Shown piece by piece: positions 9,238-17,396 of a stretch of DNA of 64,000 nucleotides. Position numbers and translations under genes: made by a program. The notes under the pieces are model-generated. The model did no database searches. It saw only the letters and a program-made list of their open reading frames with translations, and was not told the DNA's origin. Numbering within the stretch: position 1 is the first letter of the stretch; every line of letters begins with the position of its first letter. This DNA is from Alloalcanivorax dieselolei B5 (lineage in GTDB: Bacteria > Pseudomonadota > Gammaproteobacteria > Pseudomonadales > Alcanivoracaceae): the NCBI RefSeq assembly GCF_000300005.1, contig NC_018691.1, positions 3,472,001 through 3,536,000 on the forward strand, read 5' to 3'.

Positions 9238-10193
9238 GCCAGCGCTCCACCGCAACTGCTGCCGGCACCGGCGGTGCAACCAAAACAATGGTCCGCCACG
9301 TATACCGGCTCTCCGTCCTTGTCGCCCTGTAACATTTCCCGCAGATGCGGATGACGCCCCGCGCCTCCCTGAGCCAGCCCCAGCATCTGGTTGAAATCGC
9401 AGTCGTACAGGTAGCCCTGATAATCCACGCTCAGGGTATTCCGGCACATCACGTCGTCCAGGTTGGCCGGATTGTGGTTGTTGCGCAGCAGTTGCATGTA
9501 ATCATCGAACTGGTGGTGGGCCAGCAGCACCGCGCCGAACCGGCTGATCGGCATGTTGGTGATGGTCAGCAGGCGGTTGAAGTGGATATCGAAACGGGCC
9601 GCCAGCTCACGCTTGTAGTCCTCCTGCAAACCGGCCTGCGGCGGCGGCAGGTGCGCGCCCACCGGGTTGTACACCAGGTCCAGAATCAGGGACTCGCCGC
9701 CATAGCCCACCCGATTGAGTCGACGAATCGCCTCGATGCTGGCTGCATAGACGCCCTTGCCCCGTTGCTTGTTGACGTTCTCTTCCAGATAGCAGGGCAA
9801 GGACGCCACCACCTGCACGCCTTGGTCCGCCAGGAAAGCCGGCAGATCCTCATAGCCCGGTTCCAGCAGGATGGTCAGATTGCAGCGGTCGATCACGGTG
9901 ACACCCAGCGCCCGTGCTTCCCGGACCAATCGACGGAAGTGAGGGCTCATTTCCGGTGCGCCGCCGGTCAGATCCAGGGTCTCGATCTGCCCCCGTCGCA
10001 GCACCTCGATCACCAGGTCCGCGGTCTCCGCGGACATCATCTCCGTGCGCGTGGGGCCCGCGTTCACGTGGCAATGCACGCAGCTCAGATTGCACCGATA
10101 GCCCAGATTCACCTGCAAAATGGTGGTTGGCCGCCGACGTAGCGGGGGAAAATCGGTGCCGCTGCGTACCAGTAACGCGCGACTGTCTCTCAT
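9234..10193 (-). CDS. arsS: Radical SAM protein ArsS (arsenosugar biosynthesis family)
   Basis: 319 aa. The radical SAM [4Fe-4S] motif CNLSCVHC places cysteines at residues 34, 38 and 41. The C-terminal region is cysteine-rich (CRNTLSVDYQGYLYDCDFNQ and HCFGCTAGAGSSCGG), the feature that defines the ArsS/SeCys-like subfamily with a DUF3641-type tail. ArsS joins the 5'-deoxyadenosyl group to methylated arsenic. ATG 10193 has AGGAG upstream. It heads the operon with two glycosyltransferases. No arsM methyltransferase or arsR repressor is visible nearby, so the arsenic role is by family, not by context. Confidence 0.85.
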   Translation of the reverse strand: MRDSRALLVRSGTDFPPLRRRPTTILQVNLGYRCNLSCVHCHVNAGPTRTEMMSAETADLVIEVLRRGQIETLDLTGGAPEMSPHFRRLVREARALGVTVIDRCNLTILLEPGYEDLPAFLADQGVQVVASLPCYLEENVNKQRGKGVYAASIEAIRRLNRVGYGGESLILDLVYNPVGAHLPPPQAGLQEDYKRELAARFDIHFNRLLTITNMPISRFGAVLLAHHQFDDYMQLLRNNHNPANLDDVMCRNTLSVDYQGYLYDCDFNQMLGLAQGGAGRHPHLREMLQGDKDGEPVYVADHCFGCTAGAGSSCGGALA

Positions 10194-10296
10194 GATCAGC
10201 TCCTCTCCGTTGTTCTATTGTAATGGACGCACGGATAAGGAAAACGTTACGTCAAAAGCCACGGCAAAGGCGAATTCGACAAGAAAGAGGGGGAAA

Positions 10297-10373
10297 TGGC
10301 GCCCCGGAGACGATTTGAACGTCCGACCTAGCGCTTAGGAGGCGCTTGCTCTATCCAACTGAGCTACCGGGGC
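10297..10373 (-). tRNA. tRNA-Arg (anticodon CCT)
   Basis: Complete cloverleaf on the minus strand with encoded CCA. The acceptor stem is GCCCCGG/CCGGGGC. The D-arm is GCTC..GAGC, the anticodon stem AGCGC/GCGCT, and the loop CTCCTAA carries anticodon CCT (10337-10339 on the plus strand). The T-arm is GGACG-TTCAAAT-CGTCT with one G-U pair. It reads AGG codons. Confidence 0.95.
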
Positions 10374-10555
10374 AGAAGGAAGAAGGCATTGTACCGACCT
10401 GAAACGACAGCGCCAGTCGCTGGGAGCAAGACTCTCTGTGAAGGCGCTTGCCCGGGCAGCGAATCCGGGAAGTCAGCCATTGACATCCCGTGCCGTCTCA
10501 TCAAATATTCAATAAATCAATTGAATATTATTTTCACCACGCAGGAATCACTGCC

Positions 10556-11056
10556 ATGACCGAGATTTTCGAATTCGTCGTCCGCACTCTGCTGATCGGC
10601 ATCGGGGCCACGGCGATAACGGATGGCTATGCTCTCGCCGCCCGGCGTGTACTGGGTATTCCGGCGCCAAACTGGGCGCTGGTGGGACGTTGGGTGGGGC
10701 ATCTGCCCCGCGGTCGATGGATCCATGACAGCATCGCCAAGGCCCCGGCCATCACTGGCGAGACCGGGCTGGGGTGGTTCACCCACTATCTCATAGGCAT
10801 CGGTTTCGCCGGTCTGCTGCTGGCACTGGCGGGCTTATCCTGGGCCAGGGAGCCGTCCTTATGGCCGGCGCTGCTGTTCGGTGTGTTGTCCGTGGCGGCG
10901 CCTCTGTTGATTCTGCAGCCAGGCATGGGCGCCGGTGTGGCGGCGTCGAAAACACCGAACCCGAACCAGGCGCGTCTTCGCAGCCTGATCAATCACACCG
11001 TATTCGGTATCGGCCTGTTTCTCGCCGCCCGGCTGGGGGTCCTGATCCTGCCCTAG
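10556..11056 (+). CDS. DUF2938 family inner-membrane protein
   Basis: 166 aa with about four hydrophobic segments: VVRTLLIGIGATAITDGYAL near the start, WFTHYLIGIGFAGLLLALAGL, LWPALLFGVLSVAAPLLIL, and a C-terminal VFGIGLFLAARLGVLIL. The conserved HLPRGRW and QPGMGAGVAASKTPNP motifs are typical of DUF2938. Function unknown. ATG 10556 is preferred over the longer frame to 10490 because the extension is AT-rich and AGGA lies about 10 nt before 10556. It stands alone between the tRNA and a small PLDc_N gene. Confidence 0.82.
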   Translation: MTEIFEFVVRTLLIGIGATAITDGYALAARRVLGIPAPNWALVGRWVGHLPRGRWIHDSIAKAPAITGETGLGWFTHYLIGIGFAGLLLALAGLSWAREPSLWPALLFGVLSVAAPLLILQPGMGAGVAASKTPNPNQARLRSLINHTVFGIGLFLAARLGVLILP

Positions 11057-11162
11057 CCATGACCACCTCCTGCTACCAGGGGACGTTTTACCTTTGTTGC
11101 CTTTACCTCACACGGTGGGCGATTCTAGGGTCAATAAAACCGATCAAGGAAAGGATTCACCC

Positions 11163-11339
11163 ATGAAAGCACTCAGCATCATCATTCTGATCCTGGATAT
11201 TTTTGCCATCGTGAAAATCCTGCAATCCGGCGCCGAGGTACCACAAAAGGCGTTGTGGATCGCGCTGGTGGTTATCGTCCCGGTGCTTGGCCTGATTCTC
11301 TGGGCCCTGCTGGGACCGGGCTCTCCGGTGAAAAAGTAA
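11163..11339 (+). CDS. 58-aa PLDc_N-type membrane peptide
   Basis: Small protein MKALSIIILILDIFAIVKIL... with two transmembrane helices and the WIALVVIVPVLGLILWALLGP signature of the PLDc_N domain, normally the N-terminal membrane anchor of cardiolipin synthases. Here it is a free-standing peptide. A good ribosome site (AAGGA) precedes ATG 11163. It is convergent with the cardiolipin synthase operon that ends 12 nt away. A role in membrane or stress biology is likely but unproven. Confidence 0.8.
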   Translation: MKALSIIILILDIFAIVKILQSGAEVPQKALWIALVVIVPVLGLILWALLGPGSPVKK

Positions 11340-11350
11340 CCGGCCCGGGA

Positions 11351-11842
11351 TCAGCCCCCCAACCCCAGGTTAAGCAGCAGTTGATTGTCACGGCTGAACA
11401 GCCAGAACACCACGCTGGCCAGAGACACCATCTGGAACTGCATGTGCTGCCGCCGTCCCCGTAACCAGGCTTCCGGCCAGTGTTCGCGGATGGCGGTCAC
11501 CTTCTCCATCAGAAACAGCAACATCACCGCGACGATCATCAGTAGCGCGGCGATCAGCGCCGGCACGAACGGCGTGGCGCTGGCCAGCAACCACAACAGC
11601 AAGACCGCCGGCGTCAGCGTCGCTTCTCCTCTTTGAACCTCCGCTCCCAGATACAATCCCGGGGGCAGCAGCAGGAAAATCGCCACCAGCAAGGGCACCA
11701 GCGGTAACCAGCCGTGCGCCACCGCCGGTGCCGGCAGCCAGATCCCGGTGGCAACCGCCACCACCACCAGCCCATGCAGGAATTGCAGACGAATCAGGGT
11801 AACCAGATGGGCGGGCAATTCCGCATCCCGGGGCAGACGCAT
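11351..11842 (-). CDS. Small polytopic membrane protein of unknown function
   Basis: 163 aa with about four hydrophobic helices (FLHGLVVVAVATGIWLPA, WLPLVPLLVAIFLLLPPGLYL, PAVLLLWLLASATPFVPALIA, LLMIVAVMLLFLM). I do not recognise a named family. ATG 11842 has GAGAGGAG upstream. The frame is open far upstream over the cls gene but that part is antisense-like noise. It follows cls by 20 nt on the same strand, so it is probably in the cls operon and may serve lipid or envelope homeostasis. Confidence 0.75.
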   Translation of the reverse strand: MRLPRDAELPAHLVTLIRLQFLHGLVVVAVATGIWLPAPAVAHGWLPLVPLLVAIFLLLPPGLYLGAEVQRGEATLTPAVLLLWLLASATPFVPALIAALLMIVAVMLLFLMEKVTAIREHWPEAWLRGRRQHMQFQMVSLASVVFWLFSRDNQLLLNLGLGG

Positions 11843-11862
11843 GGGGGCTCCTCTCAGTGCTC

Positions 11863-13314
11863 TCAGAGATAGGGTTCCAGCATATGGGCCAGGGCATTGC
11901 GCACATTGCGCCAGCCTGCCATGGCCTGAAAGTCGGCATCGTCCATGCGCCTGGCGCCGGCGATCCGGCCGTCGATCAGAGTGTTCACCTGTTCCGCCAG
12001 GGGGCCATCGTAGCATTCCAGATCGAACTCGAAGTTCAGCCGCAAACTGCGTGCATCCCAATTCCCCGAGCCAAGCTGTACCCAATGGCCATCGACGGTC
12101 ATCACCTTGCTGTGATCGAATGGCGGAGCGGAAAGATACAGATGCGCGCCACCGTGCACCAGCCATTTCAGCGCGTGAATACTGGCCCACTGCACCAGGC
12201 GCAGATTGTTCTTGCGCGGCACCACCATCTCCACCTTGACGCCTTTGAGCAGTGCCAGTTGCAGGGCCGCCATCAAGGTCTGATCGGGTACGAAATAAGG
12301 CGTGACGATACGGATCTCCCGTTCCGCCGAGCCGATGGCGGCGAACAGAGTCAGGCGACGCTTGTCGAAATCGGCGTCCGGCCCGGCGCTGATGCCACGG
12401 GCGCGCACCGTTCCCGGCGCCTGCTGTCCCTGGTATTCCGCCGTCAGATTCTCGCCACAGGTGAACATCCAATCCGCCGCGAAGGTACGCAGCAGATGCG
12501 CCACCACCGGCCCTTCCAGACGGGCATGCAGGTCGTGGGTCCGGGCCGGTTCCCGCACATAGCCGGCACGCACGTTCATGCCGCCGGTAAAGCCCAGGGT
12601 ATGATCGACGATCATCAATTTACGGTGATTGCGCAGGTTCATGTAAGGCATGCGCCACGGCGCCACCGAGTGCAGGAACCGCTCCACCCGTACTCCGCCC
12701 TTGCGTAAACGGCGGGTCACCGAGGGCAAGGAGTACAAAGCGCCGACGCCATCCAGCAAGACTCTCACCTGCACGCCACGGGCGGCGGCCCGTGTCAGTG
12801 CCTCCACCAAGGGCTTGCCGGCCGCATCGTTGCCGAAGATATAGGTGGCCATGAAGACGCTGTGCTGTGCTTCATCCACCGCCTGTGCCATCAAATGCAG
12901 GGCCTCGCGGGCCTCATGCATGGTGACGCGATTGCCGGCGGTCAGCGGCAATCGTGTCAAGCGCCCCACCAGCCGCGACAATACACGCAATTGCGGCGCC
13001 TGCACCGTGTCCTCGGCAACCGATTCCGTGCTTTCCAGCGTATCGATACCGCCGCCGGTAAGCTGCCGGGCACGGCGCTGGATACGATTGACCCCGAGCA
13101 ACAGATACAGCAGAGCGCCCAGAAACGGCACCAGCCAGACCAGGCCGGTCCAGGCCGCGGCGGCCCGGGCATCCCGCTTGTGCTGGGCCACATGCACGGT
13201 CACCCACACCGCCAGCCCCACGCCCACCGGCGCGACGATCGCCAGCCAGAACGCCTCCAGCCAAGCGGAGGCCTGCTCCAGCCACAGCAAAGCCGTATGT
13301 AAAAAGTCGCTCAC
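11863..13314 (-). CDS. cls: Cardiolipin synthase
   Basis: 483 aa from GTG 13314, close to the 486 aa of ClsA. Two N-terminal transmembrane helices (residues about 22-42 and 55-75) precede two phospholipase-D catalytic motifs: H230-K232-D237 (NHRKLMIVD) and H401-K403-D408 (DHSKVMTVD), each followed by the G(S/G)xN element. It condenses two phosphatidylglycerols to cardiolipin at the inner membrane. The ATG at 13374 has no ribosome site, whereas GTG 13314 has GAGG about 8 nt upstream. Confidence 0.92.
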   Translation of the reverse strand: MSDFLHTALLWLEQASAWLEAFWLAIVAPVGVGLAVWVTVHVAQHKRDARAAAAWTGLVWLVPFLGALLYLLLGVNRIQRRARQLTGGGIDTLESTESVAEDTVQAPQLRVLSRLVGRLTRLPLTAGNRVTMHEAREALHLMAQAVDEAQHSVFMATYIFGNDAAGKPLVEALTRAAARGVQVRVLLDGVGALYSLPSVTRRLRKGGVRVERFLHSVAPWRMPYMNLRNHRKLMIVDHTLGFTGGMNVRAGYVREPARTHDLHARLEGPVVAHLLRTFAADWMFTCGENLTAEYQGQQAPGTVRARGISAGPDADFDKRRLTLFAAIGSAEREIRIVTPYFVPDQTLMAALQLALLKGVKVEMVVPRKNNLRLVQWASIHALKWLVHGGAHLYLSAPPFDHSKVMTVDGHWVQLGSGNWDARSLRLNFEFDLECYDGPLAEQVNTLIDGRIAGARRMDDADFQAMAGWRNVRNALAHMLEPYL

Positions 13315-13587
13315 GTCATCGCCTCGCTCATAATTACCCGGTGCCGGGGCCGCAATCCCGGGGAAACATAGCATATTGGCCGGCCCGGGGCTTGCAGTCG
13401 TGATTTTGCTCTTTTATTTTCAATAACTTACAATCGCCGTTCGTTTTTCACCCTCCGCGTCCAACAGGCGCACCGGGTCGGAATCTTCCACCCATTTGAA
13501 GTGCCATCATCGCCCGGTCATCCGTACCTGCGATCATCGGCAAATTCCAGGATCGGCCGCGCCGGTCACTCTGAAAGCAGAAACCTG

Positions 13588-13628
13588 CTGGTCCCTTGAC
13601 CAGTGTACCGACGCGTTTGCGGCGTCGG
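13588..13628 (+). promoter_or_regulatory. Two tandem hairpins in the leader of the KamA-family gene
   Basis: The 335-nt gap between cls and the kamA-like gene holds CTGGTC-CCTT-GACCAG (13588-13603) and CCGACGC-N7-GCGTCGG (13608-13628), immediately before the AGGAA ribosome site (13636-13640). This could be a 5' leader with a regulatory role; I recognise no riboswitch class. Nothing else gene-like is visible in the gap. Confidence 0.4.
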
Positions 13629-13649
13629 CACGGCATGAGGAACACAAGC

Positions 13650-15005
13650 ATGCAAGAAACCAACACCGTGATACCGCTGCGCGAGCATCACGACACCGAC
13701 TTCGGCGAACCTCGTCGCTTCAAGGTGTATACCGCCCGCCAGCTGGACAAGATCGAACCGCTCCAGCGGCTGGACGAGGAAGCCCGTTTCGCCATGGACG
13801 TGGTCGCCAGCGTCCTGCCCTTCCGGGTGAATGAGTATGTCATCGAGGAACTGATTGATTGGGACAAAGTACCCGACGACCCGATCTATCAGCTCACTTT
13901 CCCGCAGAAGGGCATGCTCGCGCCGGAACACTTCGAGCGGGTGGCGGACGCCATGCGCAGTGGCGATAAGGACACTTTGAACCAGGCCATCGCTGAAGTC
14001 CGCGAGGCGCTCAATCCGCACCCCGCCGGACAAATGGAACACAATATTCCGCAAGTGGACGGCGAACGCATCAACGGCCTGCAGCACAAGTACGATGAAA
14101 CCGTGCTGTTCTTCCCCAGCCAGGGTCAGGTGTGCCACAGCTACTGCACCTTCTGCTTCCGCTGGGCCCAGTTCATCGGCGACAACGATCTGAAGATCGC
14201 GGCCAAGGAAGCCGGGCAACTGAAGAAGTACATCCAGGCGCATCCGGAGATCACCGATGTGCTGATCACTGGCGGCGATCCGCTGGTGATGAAGACCAAG
14301 AACCTGCGCGCCCACATCGAACCGCTGCTGGAACTGGAGCAACTGCGCACCATCCGTATCGGCTCCAAGGCGCTGACGTTCTGGCCATACCGGTTCGTCT
14401 CCGATAACGACGCCGCCGACCTGCTGGACCTGTTCCGTGAGGTGACGGCGGCCGGCAAGCACCTGGCGTTGATGGCACACTATAACCACTGGAAGGAACT
14501 GGAGCCGTCCATCGCCCGGGAAGCGATCCGCCGGGTTCGTGCCACCGGTGCCCAGATCCGGGCCCAAGGCCCGCTGCTGGCACACATCAATGACAACGCC
14601 GATGACTGGGCGCGCCTGTGGCAGAGCCAGGTGGAACTGGGCGTGGTGCCCTACTACATGTTCGTGGAACGTGACACCGGTGCTCGTCATTACTTTGAAG
14701 TACCGCTGGCCAAAGCCTGGCACATTTACCGGGACGCCATGAAACAGGTGTCCGGCCTGGCCCGCACCGCCCGTGGACCGAGCATGTCCAGCCATCCAGG
14801 CAAAGTGGAGATCCAGGGGATAACGGAAATCCACGGCGAAAAAGTGTTTGTGCTACGTTTCATCCAGGGCCGCAACCCGGACTGGGTGCAACGGCCGTTC
14901 TTCGCCAAATACAACGATGAGGCCACCTGGCTGAACCACCTGGAACCGGCCTTCGGCGAAGACAAATTCTTCTTCGAGGATGAGCTGGCGGCGATGGGGG
15001 GCTGA
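13650..15005 (+). CDS. KamA-family radical SAM protein (lysine 2,3-aminomutase-like)
   Basis: 451 aa. The radical SAM motif CHSYCTFC has cysteines at 162, 166 and 169. HPGKVEI near residue 385 aligns with the PLP-lysine region of lysine 2,3-aminomutase, and HYNHWKEL and VPYYMFVERDTGARHYFEVPL are family features. Its length exceeds EpmB (about 340 aa). No beta-lysine acetyltransferase (ablB) or elongation factor P gene is nearby, so the substrate is unknown. ATG 13650 is preferred over the frame start at 13596 because of AGGAA upstream. Confidence 0.85.
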   Translation: MQETNTVIPLREHHDTDFGEPRRFKVYTARQLDKIEPLQRLDEEARFAMDVVASVLPFRVNEYVIEELIDWDKVPDDPIYQLTFPQKGMLAPEHFERVADAMRSGDKDTLNQAIAEVREALNPHPAGQMEHNIPQVDGERINGLQHKYDETVLFFPSQGQVCHSYCTFCFRWAQFIGDNDLKIAAKEAGQLKKYIQAHPEITDVLITGGDPLVMKTKNLRAHIEPLLELEQLRTIRIGSKALTFWPYRFVSDNDAADLLDLFREVTAAGKHLALMAHYNHWKELEPSIAREAIRRVRATGAQIRAQGPLLAHINDNADDWARLWQSQVELGVVPYYMFVERDTGARHYFEVPLAKAWHIYRDAMKQVSGLARTARGPSMSSHPGKVEIQGITEIHGEKVFVLRFIQGRNPDWVQRPFFAKYNDEATWLNHLEPAFGEDKFFFEDELAAMGG

Positions 15006-15032
15006 GCGACTTCTCACAGACCCGCGTACGAA

Positions 15033-15101
15033 GCCGCTGTAGGAGCCCGTCGGGGCGGCCCTCCGCCTGGATTCGCCAGCAGGGCTGGCTCCTACAGCGG
15101 C
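15033..15101. repeat. REP-like inverted repeat between convergent genes
   Basis: GCCGCTGTAGGAGCC (15033-15047) and its exact complement GGCTCCTACAGCGGC (15087-15101) form a long hairpin with a GC-rich insert. The TGTAGGAGC core resembles repetitive extragenic palindromes of Pseudomonas and Alcanivorax relatives. It lies between the converging kamA-like and MocR genes and may also end both transcripts. I found no second copy in the window. Confidence 0.7.
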
Positions 15102-15170
15102 CTTGTAGCGACCTCTGATTTCATGTCTGCGCGGCCGACGGCAGACTCGGGGTTTAGCGGGATTCGCCTG

Positions 15171-16568
15171 TCACAACAACGCCGCCAGCCGCGCCAGTCC
15201 CTTCTCCACCCGGTTATCCCAGCGAACCGCGCAGTTTAAGCGCAGACAGGACGAGAACTTATTGCCGGTGGAAAACAACGACCCCGGCGCGAAGCTCACC
15301 CCCTCCTGCAAGGCCCGTTCCGCCAGCTCCGTGGTATCGGTCTGCCCCGGCAGTTCTACCCACAATACAAAACCACCCGCCGGACGGCTGATCCGGGTTC
15401 CTTCCGGAAATAACTGCTCCACCCGCGACGTCATTCGCGCCACCGCCTTGGCGTGTTCGCCGCGCAACTGCCGCAGGAAGCGGTCGTAATGGCCCCGCTC
15501 CAGATAGCGCGCCATCGCCAGTTGCGAGGCCGTCGCCACCGATACCGTATTGATGAACTGCAGATACTCGGCGCGCCGCTGCTGACTACCGGGCACCAGC
15601 CAGCCCACCCGCAGTCCCGCGGACAGTGTCTTCGATGACGACGCGCAATAGTAAACCAGCCCGTCCCGGTCCCAGCTTTTCACCGGCCGCGGGCGCGGCC
15701 CTAACAGCGGCAAGTCACCGTAGATATCATCTTCCACCAGAGGCACGCGATGTTGGCTCAGCAATGACAGCAACGCTTGCTTGTCCTGATCGGAAAGACA
15801 CGACCCCAACGGATTGGCGAAGTTGGTGACCAGCACACAGGCTTTCACCGGCCAGCGTTGCAGTGCCAATGCCAACGCCTCCAGAGAAATCCCCTGCTGC
15901 GGGTCGGAAGGAATCTCGAGTGCTTTCAGTCCCAGCGATTCCAGCACCTGCAACAGTCCGTAATAGGTGGGCGATTCCACCACCACGGTATCACCGGGTT
16001 TGGTCAACAGCTTGAGCGCAATGGTTACCGCCTCCTGGCAGCTGTTGGTGATCAGCACCTGGTCCGGCGACACCGGACATTGCAGCGCCACCAGACGACG
16101 GGCAATGGCCTGACGCAGTTCCAGGGCGCCCGGAGGAAATTCATACCCGACACAACGGCGCCGCTGCTCCCGCAGTACCGAATGGAAGGCCCGCTCGATC
16201 GCCGCCACCGGCATGAAATCCGGATCCGGCACCGCCGCCCCGAAATTCACCAGCGACGGATCGTTGACCGCCTGAATCAGTTCCAGCACCCGGTCCTGAC
16301 CGCTCACCGCCCGAGGCCGGGTACTGGCGCGACGCATTCGCGGCGCATCGAAACGGGCCGGCGGCCGCGACACGTAATAGCCGGACCGGGGACGCGCCTC
16401 CAGCACACCACGCTGTTCCAGTTCACGGCAGGCGCTCACCGCCGTGGCCACGCTGACATTGTGCTGGTGACTCAATCTGCGCACCCCGGGGAGGCGCTGC
16501 CCGACGTCGTAGACCCGCTTTTCAATCAGCGCCTGCAACTGGTCGGCCAGTTGGTGATAAAGGGTCAT
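15171..16568 (-). CDS. MocR-family (GntR-type HTH plus aminotransferase) regulator
   Basis: 465 aa from ATG 16568. The N-terminal GntR winged helix covers residues 1-70 (VYDVGQRLPGVRRLSHQHNVSVATAVSACRELEQRGVLEARPRSGYYV). The rest is a fold-type I aminotransferase domain with the PLP lysine in CASSSKTLSAGLRVGW near residue 310. Such regulators sense PLP adducts of amino acids or related amines. GGAG lies 9 nt before ATG 16568; an ATG five codons upstream (16583) lacks a ribosome site. It is divergent from a LysE exporter, its probable target. Confidence 0.9.
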   Translation of the reverse strand: MTLYHQLADQLQALIEKRVYDVGQRLPGVRRLSHQHNVSVATAVSACRELEQRGVLEARPRSGYYVSRPPARFDAPRMRRASTRPRAVSGQDRVLELIQAVNDPSLVNFGAAVPDPDFMPVAAIERAFHSVLREQRRRCVGYEFPPGALELRQAIARRLVALQCPVSPDQVLITNSCQEAVTIALKLLTKPGDTVVVESPTYYGLLQVLESLGLKALEIPSDPQQGISLEALALALQRWPVKACVLVTNFANPLGSCLSDQDKQALLSLLSQHRVPLVEDDIYGDLPLLGPRPRPVKSWDRDGLVYYCASSSKTLSAGLRVGWLVPGSQQRRAEYLQFINTVSVATASQLAMARYLERGHYDRFLRQLRGEHAKAVARMTSRVEQLFPEGTRISRPAGGFVLWVELPGQTDTTELAERALQEGVSFAPGSLFSTGNKFSSCLRLNCAVRWDNRVEKGLARLAALL

Positions 16569-16624
16569 GCCAACGTTCTCCATTTCAGACGGCGTAATCA
16601 GGCGGCGCGCACCACAAGCAGAGA

Positions 16625-16636
16625 TGGTCTAGACCA
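16625..16636. promoter_or_regulatory. 12-bp palindrome in the MocR/LysE divergent promoter
   Basis: TGGTCTAGACCA is a perfect inverted repeat in the 163-nt gap between the two divergent starts. MocR proteins commonly bind TGGTCT-like half-sites, so this is the likely operator (inference). A TTGACG hexamer at 16655-16660 could be a -35 for lysE. Confidence 0.6.
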
Positions 16637-16731
16637 AAACTGTACCGGTTCAAATTGACGTTTTTATATCTGTATCCCTACCCCGTGCAAGCTTAATCTG
16701 ACCTTTCTTAGAACCTGTTTAAGAAGGTCAC

Positions 16732-17334
16732 ATGGGATATTGGGAAACACTGCTGCCGCTGGCCGGATTCGTGACGGTGATGACGGGCACCCCCGGCCCC
16801 AACAATCTGATGCTGATGGCCTCCGGCGCCAACGCCGGATTCCGCCGCTCGCTGCCGCATATCATGGGCATTCTGGTGGGCTGTCAGATTCTGCTGTTGT
16901 GCGTGGCACTGGGACTGGGGCAACTGCTGGTCCGTTTTCCGCAACTGTCGCTGACGCTGCGCGTTCTCGGCCTGCTGTTTCTGCTCTATCTGGCCTGGCA
17001 GTTGGTACGGCACCGACATACGCCATTGCGTGGCGATCACCGCGGCGCCCCCCTGACGTTCTGGCAGGCCGCCCTGTTCCAGTGGGTCAACCCCAAAGCC
17101 TGGATGATGATGGTCACCGCCGTGGCCACCTATACCGATCCGCTGCATTTCTCCGCCAGCCTGACATTGGTGGCATTGTGTTTCTTCTTTCTCGGACTGC
17201 CGCTGATTTCGCTGTGGAATCTCGTTGGTGTGGCCTTACAGGGCTGGCTGCAACATGGGCGAAGACTGGGCCGCTTCAATCTCGCCATGGCGGCCTTGCT
17301 GTTGCTGTCGCTCTACCCCACTTTCATGTCGTGA
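16732..17334 (+). CDS. LysE/RhtB family amino-acid exporter
   Basis: 200 aa, about six transmembrane helices. The N-terminal MTGTPGPNNLMLMASGANAGFRRSLPHIMGILVG is the hallmark of the LysE/RhtB family, which exports amino acids or derivatives such as lysine, homoserine, threonine or cysteine. FQWVNPKAWMMMVTAV is the second conserved block. ATG 16732 follows an AAGAAGG site. Divergent from a MocR-type PLP regulator, which suggests export induced by an amino acid. Confidence 0.9.
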   Translation: MGYWETLLPLAGFVTVMTGTPGPNNLMLMASGANAGFRRSLPHIMGILVGCQILLLCVALGLGQLLVRFPQLSLTLRVLGLLFLLYLAWQLVRHRHTPLRGDHRGAPLTFWQAALFQWVNPKAWMMMVTAVATYTDPLHFSASLTLVALCFFFLGLPLISLWNLVGVALQGWLQHGRRLGRFNLAMAALLLLSLYPTFMS

Positions 17335-17396
17335 TGCCAAGGCCCGCCACCTGACGTACACTGGCCGGATCGTCGAATCAGTCCTGGGATCCTGGC

